Notes: generated by a model not told the origin, from the sequence alone. Counted from the stretch's first letter, positions 44,276-54,489 are shown. The stretch is DNA of 64,000 bases from Arenibacter algicola (GCF_000733925.1 NZ_JPOO01000003.1:1984001-2048000); one strand, 5' to 3'. A program made the numbers and translations.

Positions 44276-46633
44276 TTAAAAATCAGCATCATAAATGGTA
44301 AAGCTTCGAATAGCACCTTTATGTTCCACGCTCTTATAGGAAAGCCTAAGTTTATTTGTTCTGATTTTTTCAAATGTCTGAATTCGTTTCCTTCCAACAC
44401 TTTGTCCTTTTGCGATACTTACCCATTTCCCCTTAATATAGGCTTCCACATTGTACTCCTTTATAAATTGTCCTAACCGCAGTTGTTCTTCAATTACCAA
44501 AAGGTTGATGGTTTTCTTTTTAGGAAGATTAATAAAAATTTCACTGTTCTGTGAAAGATCTGTTGATTCTGCCCTGCCCATGGGGTTGGAATACACTTTG
44601 TCTATTGATACACCCAAATCCTTTAATCGTTGTACTTCCGGTTCAGGAATTAATCCATTGGTATCCGGTGTCATATTGATTAGGATATTGGACCCTCTGC
44701 CTATGGTTTCCAGATATACTTTTTTTAAGTAGTCCAAACTCCTTAAAGTACTATCGGAATTAGGGGTCCAAAACCACTTCTCCCTAGGATGTATATTGGC
44801 CTCAGCTGGTATCCAACCTGCATTTTGCGGCCCTACCCAGTGGTCAAATCCCTCCCCGGGCTCCAGAACATTCCAAAGCGGGTAAGCAGCCCAACCTTGC
44901 TCGCTGCCCGACCATCGCACATCTGGTTTTGTACCGCCCATAACCACCGCATTGGGCTGCAAATGTTCCACCATAGTTCTAATGGCATCGCCATAAGCGG
45001 TACCTAATGGCTTCATGGTTTTGGGATCCACAACATCCCAGCCGAAAGGATCATAGGCACCATCAAACCACACATAAGATACTTCACCATAGTTGGTCAA
45101 CAATTCCCTCAATTGTTCCAGAAATACAGGGAAGTATTGATGAATATCACCTACCAACTTTCTTTCCCCTTGGGGATCGGGAGTACTGGTTACCCCAAAA
45201 TGTTTATCCCCTCCAGATATATATAGTCCAATTTTAATATAATTGTTCCTACAGGCCTCAACAAATTCCGCAACAACATCTCCCTTACCATTTTTCCATG
45301 GTGATTTTTTAACGGAGTAATCAGTGGTTTTCGTGGGCCATAAACAATACCCATTATGGTGTTTGGCAGTTAGAACAATGTGTTTTGCCCCAAAGGATTT
45401 GGCCGTCTTTACCCATTGTTCGGCATTTAATTGCGACGGATTAAAAAGATCCGCAGCCGGCACACTCATAAAATCCGATGCTATATACGTAGCTGGACCA
45501 AAGTGAACAAAAGCACCCATCTGTCTTTCTTGATAGTCTAATTGCTGGGGAGTAGGTTTTCTGCGTATCCCTATATTGGAAGCTTTGGTATTCTCCAGAT
45601 TGTTCTGGGGCGATATCAGAACCGGAGTCCAATCCCCTTCATGTTCTGGGGGCTCTGAGGAATCTTCATCGGTTTTTTTAAAAAAATGCTCAAATAATTG
45701 TCTGGGTGCCCCATCATAGGTTGCCCATTGTAAATCTCCTGCTGTAGTCTGGTCACTTCCTGTAAAATAAAGAATAGTTCGCCCTTCAAAATAGCACAGT
45801 TCAACATCGGAAGCATTACTTTCACTAATACTTGGGTCTATTAAAGGAATATTTTTATGGGTAGGATCAAAGCTTATAAATGGTCTCCCAGCCGGTGCAT
45901 CCTCCCAATGAACCAAATCTTTGGAGCGTGTAATTCGGGTTTCATATCCAGGCTTCAAAGCCTCCAAATAAAGTGTATAATACCAGTCCCCTTCGTAATA
46001 TAGGGCAGGGCCGCCCACATATTTATCCACACCATACAGGGCTTCGGGAATTGCTTCCCATTTTGTAAGGTCGGTCGATTTCATATACCTGAAGGTAAAC
46101 GGCTTCCACCGCTTATCATTGGTTTCATAAAGCAGAATAAACTCATTTTTGCCCCGGCAGACTGCAGTGTTAAAAAAAAATTCTCCCTCGGCCGCCCGCA
46201 GTACCACTTGGGGTTTGGTCCAATTTTTTAGATCTGAAGAACTTGTCATGGTAATCTCTGTAATATGCCGCCAAGGCTTGCCCTCTCCGTAGTTACCGGC
46301 AAAAACATAAACACGATCGTTCCAAACCAGAGCGGTACCAAACCCGTGGTTCTTTAATGGCACCGAAACAATATTGCCGGATTCCACCTCCCTGATACGT
46401 ACCTCATCCTCATGAAAATAATCCCCTGGCTTGGTCCCTGCAATGTCCCAAAACCGCTGGTTATTCTCCAAGAGGTAAAGTTTGTTCCCAAAAACAAAGG
46501 GGGAGGTTTCTACCAAGGGAGACCCCAGTCGCCCCCTCTTTTGAATAGGATTTTGAAAGGTATTTTGGGCCAACGAAGTACCGCCCAGCAATGCCATCAT
46601 TAAACCACAAAGGATATGTTTAAATAAGACCAT
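44276..46633 (-). CDS. Propeller domain fused to GH29 alpha-L-fucosidase
   Basis: 785 residues with a signal peptide (about 1-23). The N-terminal half (about 30-325) looks like a five-bladed propeller of the GH43/GH32/GH117 kind (TSPFVFGNKLYLLENN, TMTSSSDLKNWTKP, GPALYYEGDWYYTLYLE). The second half (about 345-700) is a GH29 fucosidase with MGAFVHFGPATY, LTAKHHNGYCLWPT and the expected nucleophile Asp524 in VWFDGAYD. A beta-sandwich tail ends the protein. The segment before GPALYY has Gly where GH43 enzymes often have the acid Glu, so the propeller may only bind sugar, or may act by another residue. Fucose removal together with the sulfatase next door is a reasonable inference. Confidence 0.88.
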   Translation of the reverse strand: MVLFKHILCGLMMALLGGTSLAQNTFQNPIQKRGRLGSPLVETSPFVFGNKLYLLENNQRFWDIAGTKPGDYFHEDEVRIREVESGNIVSVPLKNHGFGTALVWNDRVYVFAGNYGEGKPWRHITEITMTSSSDLKNWTKPQVVLRAAEGEFFFNTAVCRGKNEFILLYETNDKRWKPFTFRYMKSTDLTKWEAIPEALYGVDKYVGGPALYYEGDWYYTLYLEALKPGYETRITRSKDLVHWEDAPAGRPFISFDPTHKNIPLIDPSISESNASDVELCYFEGRTILYFTGSDQTTAGDLQWATYDGAPRQLFEHFFKKTDEDSSEPPEHEGDWTPVLISPQNNLENTKASNIGIRRKPTPQQLDYQERQMGAFVHFGPATYIASDFMSVPAADLFNPSQLNAEQWVKTAKSFGAKHIVLTAKHHNGYCLWPTKTTDYSVKKSPWKNGKGDVVAEFVEACRNNYIKIGLYISGGDKHFGVTSTPDPQGERKLVGDIHQYFPVFLEQLRELLTNYGEVSYVWFDGAYDPFGWDVVDPKTMKPLGTAYGDAIRTMVEHLQPNAVVMGGTKPDVRWSGSEQGWAAYPLWNVLEPGEGFDHWVGPQNAGWIPAEANIHPREKWFWTPNSDSTLRSLDYLKKVYLETIGRGSNILINMTPDTNGLIPEPEVQRLKDLGVSIDKVYSNPMGRAESTDLSQNSEIFINLPKKKTINLLVIEEQLRLGQFIKEYNVEAYIKGKWVSIAKGQSVGRKRIQTFEKIRTNKLRLSYKSVEHKGAIRSFTIYDADF

Positions 46634-46881
46634 AATATGATTATTTATAGAAAATAAAGCTAAGGCTAAAACCAGTAATTATCTACATAGATTTAACCTT
46701 ATAACAATGTATTTTTTACCCAACCATATATACTATTGGCCTCTATCAAAAATTAATGGTCCTCCAAAACTATTGTAAACCAATACCTTTTTTAAACAGA
46801 AAAAAGGGCGTCTAAAAAGTATTTCAACCCCTCCATAATTAGCGTATTTGAGAATAGTTCTCCGTTACCTACCCGAATAAA
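46634..46881. other. Intergenic region between the fucosidase gene and the efflux operon
   Basis: The whole gap runs 307 bp to 46940. It is AT-rich and should contain the promoter for the minus-strand propeller-GH29 gene. A TAGTTTTG on the minus strand (near 46760) fits the -7 box form TAnnTTTG, but I found no paired -33 element. The last part of the gap is the terminator listed separately. Confidence 0.4.
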
Positions 46882-46916
46882 AAAGAGGCTGTCTTGACTT
46901 TTTAGACAGCCTCTTT
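46882..46916 (-). terminator. Terminator after the RND efflux operon
   Basis: A perfect 13-bp inverted repeat (AAAGAGGCTGTCT with its complement) surrounds a 9-base loop, followed on the minus strand by a T run. It lies 24 bp past the stop of the outer-membrane factor gene. Confidence 0.92.
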
Positions 46917-46940
46917 CTTTTAGAGATAGACCATTTGGTT

Positions 46941-48395
46941 TTATCTATCCCAACCTCCTCCCAAGGCCCTATACATGCCTACCTTGGCCAACATTTGGTC
47001 CTTTTTGGTCTCTACAAGTTCCTCACTGGATTCGAGGGCATCCCGCTGGGTCAAAAGTACCTCCATATAGTCTGCCCTGGCCGACTGAAAAAGTCGAATG
47101 GAAATATCGATAGACTCCGTAAGTGCTTGAACCTGCCCTACTTTTAAGTCATAGCTCTTGTTAAGATTATCAATATTGGACAGTTGATTGGCTACCTCGA
47201 TATACGCATTTAAAATAGCCTTTTCATACTCATACACTGCCTGTATTTGCCTAGCGTTGGCATTGCCATAGGCTGCCTTAATTGCATTTCTATTGATTAA
47301 AGGAGCCACTACATCCCCCACTACGTTATACAACAAAGATTGTGGTGTACTAGTCAAAAATTTCGGTTTAAAGGCCTCCAATCCAACACCTGCCTTTATC
47401 CCTAAGGAAGGGTAGAAATTGGCCTTGGCCACTTTAACATCCAACTTAGCTGCAGCCAGTTCATATTCTGCCTGCCTTATATCCGGTCGGTTCTGCAACA
47501 ATTGGGATGGTATGCCAGGATTAACGGCAGCAATCTCTTTATCTACAAAACCTTCGGAATTCCTCAAAATAGGCTGTGGCGACCTACCGATTAAAAAATT
47601 AATCTTATTCTCAGTCTCTACGATCTGCTGTTGTATGCCGTATTTTTGACTTTGATTCTTTAGCACCTCTGCCTCAAACCTTCGTACGGCCAACTCCGTT
47701 GCCCTCGCCGCTGTTTTCTGAAGCTTCACCATGGCAAGGGCATTTGTTTGAATGGCCAAGTTTTCTTCAACAATAGCCAATCGACTGTCCAAAGCCACTA
47801 GCTCGTAATAGGAAGCGGCTACTTCGGAAACCAGGTTGGTCACCATAAAATTCTTTCCCTCAATAGAGGAGAGATATTCGAAAACAGCAGCTTTTTTAGC
47901 GTTTCTCAGCTTTTTCCAAACATCCACCTCCCAAGAAGCGTAAGCACCGACCATAAAATTTGATAGAGGTTCTGGAAACTCCTCCCCCTCCTTAATTTCA
48001 AGTTGCTCCTCTACAGCACCATTTCTAGTATAAGCACCCACTTTTTCAACTTCAGCTCCGGCCTGAATATTCACAGAGGGCAGATATTCCCCTTTTCTGA
48101 TCCTGACCTCATTTTTAGCAATCTCTACCTGTTGAAGCATTATATTCAGCTCCTGATTTTTCATCAAGGCTGTATCTATCAGCGCGCTTAGATGGGGGTC
48201 CGAAAAAAAATCCTTCCATTGGATACTTGCACTGTTCAGGCTATCTTCCAATTGATTTTGATACCTCTCCGGCACATCTGAATTCTCTTCCAACATCGTT
48301 TTTGATGGTACACAGGAATACAATGTTATAACGGCGAGTATATTTAGCCCGCACACCCCGATCTTTTTTATGGATAATATTCTCCTATTTTTCAT
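46941..48395 (-). CDS. TolC/NodT-type outer-membrane factor lipoprotein of an RND pump
   Basis: 484 residues with a lipoprotein signal ending at Cys28 (VITLYSC). Two long helical repeats typical of the TolC/OprM fold are visible, with QVEIAKNEVRIRKGEYLPSV in the first and YELAAAKLDVKVAKANFYPS in the second, together with the characteristic RPDIRQAE. It forms the exit duct of the efflux pump. Its start overlaps the end of the permease gene by 11 bp, so it is the last gene of the operon and is translationally coupled. The exported compound is unknown. Confidence 0.96.
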   Translation of the reverse strand: MKNRRILSIKKIGVCGLNILAVITLYSCVPSKTMLEENSDVPERYQNQLEDSLNSASIQWKDFFSDPHLSALIDTALMKNQELNIMLQQVEIAKNEVRIRKGEYLPSVNIQAGAEVEKVGAYTRNGAVEEQLEIKEGEEFPEPLSNFMVGAYASWEVDVWKKLRNAKKAAVFEYLSSIEGKNFMVTNLVSEVAASYYELVALDSRLAIVEENLAIQTNALAMVKLQKTAARATELAVRRFEAEVLKNQSQKYGIQQQIVETENKINFLIGRSPQPILRNSEGFVDKEIAAVNPGIPSQLLQNRPDIRQAEYELAAAKLDVKVAKANFYPSLGIKAGVGLEAFKPKFLTSTPQSLLYNVVGDVVAPLINRNAIKAAYGNANARQIQAVYEYEKAILNAYIEVANQLSNIDNLNKSYDLKVGQVQALTESIDISIRLFQSARADYMEVLLTQRDALESSEELVETKKDQMLAKVGMYRALGGGWDR

Positions 48396-51300
48396 CCTCT
48401 TGTCCTTTGGTTAGTTTTTTCAAAAGTTTAGTAATCTCCCTTATTTTGGCCCTAGTCCTACTTTCTCCCTCACTGGTACGCATTAATTCTTCGGAAAAAG
48501 GTTCACTGGCCTCATCTTTGATCAGATTCCTTCCTTCTGCCATACTGCCAAAAATGTAATAAAGTCCTGGTATAACCAACACCCCGAATAGTGTACCTAT
48601 GAGCATTCCGCCCAAGGCCGACCCACCGATGGTCCTGTTTCCAATGGCTCCAGCTCCGGTAGCAACGACCAAGGGAATCAAACCAGCAATAAACGCGAAT
48701 GACGTCATTAAAATGGGCCTAAAACGGGCGCGGGAACCTTCTATGGCCGCTTCAAGAATACTGGCACCCTGCCTATGTTTTTGCACGGCAAACTCAACTA
48801 TAAGCACCGCGTTCTTGCCCAATAGACCCACTAACATAATTACCCCTATCTGGGCATAGACATCATTGGCCAAGCCCATCATTCGCAATAACGCAAATGA
48901 ACCAAAAACACCGACAGGCAACGATAGAATAACGGCAAAAGGCAATAGAAAGCTCTCATATTGAGCCGCTAGCACGAAATACACAAATATCAATACAATG
49001 ATAAAAATGTATAGGGATTCATTTCCTCTTTTGGCCTCATCGAACGAAAGCCCTTCCCAAGCAATGTCATAGCCCCTGGGCAGGGTTTGGGCGGCGACCT
49101 CTTTTATGGCATTGATAGCGTTCCCAGTAGTATATCCGGGCGCAGGAAGCCCATTGATCGTGGCCGAATTATACAAATTGTAGCGCGTAATCTCATTGGG
49201 GCCCAAACGTTTTTCCATGGTCATAAAGGCAGAATAAGGTACCATTTCCCCTTCTTCATTTTTTACGAACAATTTTTCCAAATCAGATGGAAGTGCCCTA
49301 TACTCAGGGGCCGACTGGGTGTAGACCTTAAAGAACCTTCCGAACAGTATAAAGCCCTGTTCATAGGTACTTCCGATCAAAATATTCAGGTTTTCCATGG
49401 CCTTACCTATAGAAACCCCTTTTTGCATAGCAATCTTATTATTGATTTTAAGTTCGTATTGGGGATAGTTGGCCGAGAAAAAAGAGAACAATCCTGTTAA
49501 TTCTTCCCTTTTGGCCAAAGCGTCCATAAAATCATCATTTATCTTTCCAAAACCATGATAATCCGTGGAATTGGTCTTATCCAATAAACGCATGGAAAAT
49601 CCGCCCGAAGAGCCAAAGCCGGGTACCGCTGGCGGCTCAAAATATTCAATCCTAGCACCAAGATTTTGGGTTTCCTCTTCCAATTCCTCCATGATTTCAT
49701 GTACGGAATGATGGCGCTCGGACCATGGTTTTAAATTGATGAGACAGGTACCGGCATTGGATCCCCTACCCTCCGTCATAATCTCATAACCCGCCAAAGA
49801 GGAAACAGATTCCACCCCGTCCATTTCTTCACAGATCTGCTGCAATTTACGGGCAACATCATTGGTCCTTTCCAAAGTGGCTCCTGGTGGCGTCTGTATA
49901 ATGGCATAAATCATCCCTTGATCTTCATTGGGAATAAATCCTGCTGGCAGCGATTCGTTCGTAAAAAATATCCCCGCGCAAAAGGCTAACAAAATTCCAA
50001 ATGTGACGATCCTTCTGGTTACGATTTTATCCAATAGTTTTACATAGGTTCCCGTAAGACGTTCAAAGCCCTTATTAAACCATGCAATAAACTTATCCAC
50101 GGGCGATTTCCTCTTGGGTTTCCCATGATTGTTTTTTAACATTATAGCACATAATACTGGGGTAAGGGTAAGGGCCACAACCGCCGATATTACAATGGAT
50201 CCGGCCATAGTAATGGAAAACTGTCTGTAAAACACCCCTACGGGACCGGTCATAAAGGAAATGGGGATAAATACGGACACCATAACTAAGGTAATGGCGA
50301 TAATAGCTCCACCAATCTCACTCAACACCTCTGTGGATGCCTTATAAGGGCTTAGATTCTGCTCCTCCATTTTAACATGTACCGCCTCGACCACAACGAT
50401 GGCATTATCAACAACGATACCAATGGCCAGTACCAAAGCAAATAAGGTAATAAGGTTAATGGACAGCCCGAATAGCTGCATTACAAAAAAAGCACCAATC
50501 AATGATACCGGCACCGCGATGATAGGGATCAGAGTAGAACGCCAATCGCCCAAGAAAAGGAAAACAACTATGGCAACCAAAATAAAAGCATCGCGAAGCG
50601 TATGGAGTACCTGTTCGATTGAGGCATCCAAGAAGTTGGCAACATCATAGCTGATCTTATAGTCCAATCCGGGAGGAAGGTCTTCTTTAAGCTCCAGTAA
50701 TTTTGATTTAACCTCGTCAATAACATCCTTTCCATTGCTGCCCAAAGTCTGTTTTAAGATAATGGATGCTGATGGGCGACCATCCAAATTGGAATAAATA
50801 TCGAAGAATTCGCTACCAAGTTCCACATCGGCCAAATCACCCAAGGTAATGGTCTCCCCCTCCGCATTAGCACGAACTATAATATCCTTGTATTGTTCCG
50901 GTTGATTGTATCGCCCTACGTAGGTAAGGACATATTCCAAAGACTGGGATTTAATTCCGGAACTTTGCCCGATCCTTCCTGGCCTGGCAATTATGCTCTG
51001 GTCCTGCATGGCCTCCATGATTTCTTCGGCAGATACATTGTAGGCACGCATACGATCCGGTTTTAACCACACCCGCATGGCGTACTTTCTACTACCCAAT
51101 ATCTGCGCACTGGCAATACCGTTGATACGTTGTATTTCGGGTATAATTTTAGTATAGGCATAATTGTAAAGAAACTTTTCATCGTTATGCTCGTCTTCGG
51201 CAAACAGGTTTACGTACATCAACATACTGGGTTGTACGGGGGTTATAATCACCCCTTCCTTTTGCACCAATTCGGGTAGGTTCGGCATTACCTGATCCAC

Positions 51301-51630
51301 CCTTGTCTTTACCATTACTACCGCCGTATTGGGGTCGGTTCCGGGTTCAAAAATAACACGAAGTGTACCTTCCCCCGCACTAGTGGCATCCGATGCCAGA
51401 TAGCGCATGCCCTGAACACCGTTAATGGCCGTTTCTAATGGAATAAGCGTTGAATTTACCAATACATCTGCGCTTGCACCTGGATACGCTATAAATATAT
51501 TAACGGTAGTAGGTGCTATTTCGGGGAATTGGGAAATAGGTAATTGTTTAATGGCCAAAAGGCCGGTAAAAACTATCATGACTGATATGACTATGGCCAA
51601 TACCGGTCTTTTTATAAATTTTTTAAACAT
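48385..51630 (-). CDS. RND-family efflux permease (AcrB/HAE1-like)
   Basis: 1081 residues, the usual length for the family plus a charged cytoplasmic tail of about 40 residues. It starts with the typical FIKRPVLAIVISVMIVFTGL membrane helix. It has a large periplasmic loop, the central group of helices carrying the proton-relay Asp pair (GIVVDNAIVVVEAV), and a second half repeating the pattern (VGLLGKNAVLIVEFAVQ). It uses the proton gradient to expel drugs or toxic compounds. The adaptor gene is 127 bp upstream and the outer-membrane factor overlaps its end. In this setting it may remove polysaccharide-derived phenolics or antibiotics, but that is a guess. Confidence 0.97.
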   Translation of the reverse strand: MFKKFIKRPVLAIVISVMIVFTGLLAIKQLPISQFPEIAPTTVNIFIAYPGASADVLVNSTLIPLETAINGVQGMRYLASDATSAGEGTLRVIFEPGTDPNTAVVMVKTRVDQVMPNLPELVQKEGVIITPVQPSMLMYVNLFAEDEHNDEKFLYNYAYTKIIPEIQRINGIASAQILGSRKYAMRVWLKPDRMRAYNVSAEEIMEAMQDQSIIARPGRIGQSSGIKSQSLEYVLTYVGRYNQPEQYKDIIVRANAEGETITLGDLADVELGSEFFDIYSNLDGRPSASIILKQTLGSNGKDVIDEVKSKLLELKEDLPPGLDYKISYDVANFLDASIEQVLHTLRDAFILVAIVVFLFLGDWRSTLIPIIAVPVSLIGAFFVMQLFGLSINLITLFALVLAIGIVVDNAIVVVEAVHVKMEEQNLSPYKASTEVLSEIGGAIIAITLVMVSVFIPISFMTGPVGVFYRQFSITMAGSIVISAVVALTLTPVLCAIMLKNNHGKPKRKSPVDKFIAWFNKGFERLTGTYVKLLDKIVTRRIVTFGILLAFCAGIFFTNESLPAGFIPNEDQGMIYAIIQTPPGATLERTNDVARKLQQICEEMDGVESVSSLAGYEIMTEGRGSNAGTCLINLKPWSERHHSVHEIMEELEEETQNLGARIEYFEPPAVPGFGSSGGFSMRLLDKTNSTDYHGFGKINDDFMDALAKREELTGLFSFFSANYPQYELKINNKIAMQKGVSIGKAMENLNILIGSTYEQGFILFGRFFKVYTQSAPEYRALPSDLEKLFVKNEEGEMVPYSAFMTMEKRLGPNEITRYNLYNSATINGLPAPGYTTGNAINAIKEVAAQTLPRGYDIAWEGLSFDEAKRGNESLYIFIIVLIFVYFVLAAQYESFLLPFAVILSLPVGVFGSFALLRMMGLANDVYAQIGVIMLVGLLGKNAVLIVEFAVQKHRQGASILEAAIEGSRARFRPILMTSFAFIAGLIPLVVATGAGAIGNRTIGGSALGGMLIGTLFGVLVIPGLYYIFGSMAEGRNLIKDEASEPFSEELMRTSEGESRTRAKIREITKLLKKLTKGQEDEK

Positions 51631-51757
51631 TTTTTGTGAAATTAGGTTAGGTATAAAAATTAATTACCGAAGGGGTTTTTCTTGTCCTCCTTGCCCTTGG
51701 ATGGGATAAAGACCTATACTTTGTGCAATTAATCTTTAAGTTTCCTATAGGTTATAA

Positions 51758-52840
51758 TTACTCGGCGTAAAGTGATAAGTTGTTTATAACCGATTTTGGT
51801 TCAATAAATTCGGTTTCTACATGGTCCCCGTCCTTTACCATACGAATGCCGTCAAGAATTATTCTATCTTTCTCAGAAAGTCCCTTTTCAATGATAAAAA
51901 GATTAGGTAGTTCTCCGGCGATAGCTATTTCCTTCTGTTTTACTACTGCCTTATCATCAACTACAAAAACATATTTTTTATCCAAAACCTCAAAGGTGGC
52001 CTTTTGCGGAATAATAAGCGCGTTGGTATGGGGTACCTGCATAATTATGCTACCTGTTTCCCCATGGCGTAAAATACCCTCGGGATTGTCAAAAGTTGCC
52101 CTAAAAGCAATGTTACCGGTCTCATGGCTAAACTCTCCTTCAATGGTTTCAACAATACCAGTCTGATTAAAGCGTTTATTGTTGGCCATTAAAAGTGCCA
52201 CCTCTTTTTTACTATTTCGATCAACACTGGTAATGTAATCCAAATACTCTGCCTCGGGCACATTGAAATAAACCCACATTTTACTATTGTCCGATAGGGT
52301 AGTCAACAATTCCCCTTCATCCAAAAGACTGCCTTCCCTAACATGCAAGTGATCCATAATACCATCAAACGGAGCTTTAATATTAGTGAACCCTAGATGG
52401 GTCTCCGCAAGCATAACTTCTGCTTTGGCCTTTTCAAAATTAGCCTTTGCCATGGCCAGCTCATTTGCAGAAACTACATTGCCATCGGCCAATAATTTAG
52501 TATTCTCATATTCAATTTCGGCCACCCGAGCTTCCGCCGTGGCCTTTTGAAATTCCGCCTCATATACATTGGGCATAATATGGAACATTTGTTGACCCTT
52601 TTTTACGGATTGACCTTCATCAACCGAGATTTCCTGTAAATAGCCCTTTTCCAGTGCACGGACCTCAATATTTCGAATGCTATGTATTTGGCAGACATAG
52701 TCTTTTACAACCGCGGTATCTTTTTTTATTGGACTGGTCACGAGATATTTGGTTTCCTCTCGTTTTTCATGTTTTTCGGAGTTACAGCTTAATTGGCTCA
52801 GTAGTAAACACACGCCAATAATCATGGGGGATTTCCTCAT
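51758..52840 (-). CDS. RND efflux periplasmic adaptor lipoprotein
   Basis: 360 residues with a lipoprotein signal ending at Cys19 (LSQLSC). The barrel-sandwich hybrid (lipoyl-like) domain, split by a helical hairpin, is visible at about 60-175 (EKGYLQEISVDEGQSVKKGQ, NIKAPFDGIMDHLHVREGS). Beta-barrel and membrane-proximal domains follow. It links the permease to the outer-membrane duct. It is the first gene of the three-gene pump operon. The gap upstream (52841-52996) holds a 9-bp hairpin (52892-52924) and the terminator of the previous gene, so its promoter is probably also there. No local regulator gene is visible beside it. Confidence 0.96.
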   Translation of the reverse strand: MRKSPMIIGVCLLLSQLSCNSEKHEKREETKYLVTSPIKKDTAVVKDYVCQIHSIRNIEVRALEKGYLQEISVDEGQSVKKGQQMFHIMPNVYEAEFQKATAEARVAEIEYENTKLLADGNVVSANELAMAKANFEKAKAEVMLAETHLGFTNIKAPFDGIMDHLHVREGSLLDEGELLTTLSDNSKMWVYFNVPEAEYLDYITSVDRNSKKEVALLMANNKRFNQTGIVETIEGEFSHETGNIAFRATFDNPEGILRHGETGSIIMQVPHTNALIIPQKATFEVLDKKYVFVVDDKAVVKQKEIAIAGELPNLFIIEKGLSEKDRIILDGIRMVKDGDHVETEFIEPKSVINNLSLYAE

Positions 52841-52948
52841 AATCTTAATTTTTTAAAATGAATAATTGGTTTTTTAGCAAATAAAATGCCCAGTAAGTCC
52901 TTCTAAAATAGCTTCGGGCTTACTCAATTTTGATTAAGAACAGTACTT

Positions 52949-52970
52949 AAAAAAAAGGGGGGACAGCCCC
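52949..52970 (-). terminator. Short terminator with long T tract
   Basis: On the minus strand GGGG-CTGT-CCCC, with further Cs, is followed by eight Ts. It lies about 27 bp past the stop of the 146-residue hypothetical gene and should separate it from the efflux operon. The stem is short (4 bp), but the T tract is strong. Confidence 0.65.
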
Positions 52971-52996
52971 AATAGAATTAGGTACTGTCAGATTTC

Positions 52997-53434
52997 CTAA
53001 ATTCTGAAAACTTGGAATCTAATGTACCGCTTATAAGGAGTAGTAAAAGCGTGGGTGTCAATGTAAGCGAGGTCATTTTCCAGATTGGAAGACAAATACT
53101 CCCATATTTGGGCATAAAAAATGGCAGTTGCTAGACCACCATAAATTAAATTTGTTTCCGGAGATAAAACAATTTCATCGCTCTCCTCCTCCTCTTCCTC
53201 GAAATCCGCAACTTCCGCCACAAGTAGCTTTTGAACTTCAAGTACAGAAGTATCCGCAAAAACAACAGGGGCCAATTCTTCCTCAAACTCACAGGGAAAG
53301 CTTTCGGAAGCTGCTAAATTTAAAATTGAAAAATAACGATCAACTTCAAAATTTGTATGGGCATAAATAGTGTTGAATCCATTTATTAAAAGGATACAGG
53401 GAAGTAGAATATATTTTTGTAATGCCCGATTCAT
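52997..53434 (-). CDS. Small secreted acidic protein of unknown function
   Basis: About 145 residues from the ATG at 53434. An in-frame ATG at 53467 would add 11 residues. A signal peptide (about 1-25) is followed by a polar region with a strongly acidic run (FEEEEEESDE, near residues 80-90). A short hydrophobic segment (LIYGGLATAIFYAQIWEYL) comes next, then a basic, aromatic end (YKRYIRFQVFRI). I recognise no family. It is transcribed alone between the ThuA gene and the efflux operon, with its own terminator. Such proteins are often lineage-specific in Flavobacteriaceae. Confidence 0.65.
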   Translation of the reverse strand: MNRALQKYILLPCILLINGFNTIYAHTNFEVDRYFSILNLAASESFPCEFEEELAPVVFADTSVLEVQKLLVAEVADFEEEEEESDEIVLSPETNLIYGGLATAIFYAQIWEYLSSNLENDLAYIDTHAFTTPYKRYIRFQVFRI

Positions 53435-53640
53435 ACGGGAATCAAAACTAGAACTTGAATTTAACACTCACAAGTGGTAGTTGTTAAAATTAAAACGAGA
53501 CACATTATTTTTATGAAAAACGAAGGCCTTTCATCTTGAAAATCAATTAATACTAATTTCAGATTCCAACTTTTAACAATTAATCATAATAATCTATCAA
53601 AAGCCTACTTATCCAATCCAATAACCCAAAAACAGTATTA

Positions 53641-54489
53641 TCACTCTTTTTTCACTGCCCATTTTATTCCTTCTATAAGATGCTGACGTCCAAAATCAGT
53701 ATTTAATGAACGTATATCGTGCCCCAACTCAGTATAGAAAAATCTTCCTCCGCCCCAAACCCTGGTCCATGCTATAGGATGATCTTTTCCCATGGCCACG
53801 CCTCCTCTAGTCTTGAAGTACTCCCTAACTGGTTCGTAAGTTGACTCGTCTACCCGGAGTAACACCTGAACACCCGGCATACCGGTAACAGACTGGGTAT
53901 GGTTGGTCCAATCCGCCTCGTACCAAAACTCTTTGCCCATCCCCTTAACTGCAGGATGATCCATAGCTTTTGAATCGACCACCACTTTCGCTTTTAGGAA
54001 TTCAGAATCACTATTAAAATCACAACCGCCCAATTCCATTATCCAGGGCCAATTTTCCTGATGCACCAACAATGCATGTAAACCAACAATTGCTCCTCCG
54101 TCTTTATACCATTCCTCTATGGCATTGCGTTGATCTTCATTGAAAACTTTGTCCAGTACATTTGCATTGTTAAACAGCAATACATCATAATAGCTCAGCT
54201 TTTCCTTGGATATATCATTTCCAGTTTCACTTACATCTATCTGCATATTGTGTTCGGCACCGAGCCTTACGATCCACCCATTTACAATGGGAATGTCAGG
54301 ATGACGGAACCAACCTGTACCAGAAAAAAGTAAAACCTTTAATGTTGTTCCCTCTCCCATGGCATTGCGTTCATGCATTTTCTTTTGATGGTCAACATCA
54401 AAATGCTCTTGCGCAAACAATTGAAAGGTTGACAAAAAGATTAACCATAAAAAGATGGTTGAAACAATATGGGTTCTTTCGCTTTTCAT
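53641..54489 (-). CDS. ThuA-domain secreted protein
   Basis: 282 residues with a signal peptide (about 1-26). The remainder matches the ThuA (trehalose-utilisation) fold, a class I amidotransferase-like domain, with KVLLFSGTGWFRHPDIP, YDVLLFNNANVLDKVFNEDQ, GLHALLVHQENWPW and the C-terminal GRFFYTELGHD. The typical active Cys of amidotransferases is not present at the usual place. ThuA-like proteins are frequent in polysaccharide islands of marine bacteria, but their reaction there is unknown. The gene is divergent from a sulfatase at 54715, with 225 bp of shared promoter region between them. Confidence 0.92.
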   Translation of the reverse strand: MKSERTHIVSTIFLWLIFLSTFQLFAQEHFDVDHQKKMHERNAMGEGTTLKVLLFSGTGWFRHPDIPIVNGWIVRLGAEHNMQIDVSETGNDISKEKLSYYDVLLFNNANVLDKVFNEDQRNAIEEWYKDGGAIVGLHALLVHQENWPWIMELGGCDFNSDSEFLKAKVVVDSKAMDHPAVKGMGKEFWYEADWTNHTQSVTGMPGVQVLLRVDESTYEPVREYFKTRGGVAMGKDHPIAWTRVWGGGRFFYTELGHDIRSLNTDFGRQHLIEGIKWAVKKE

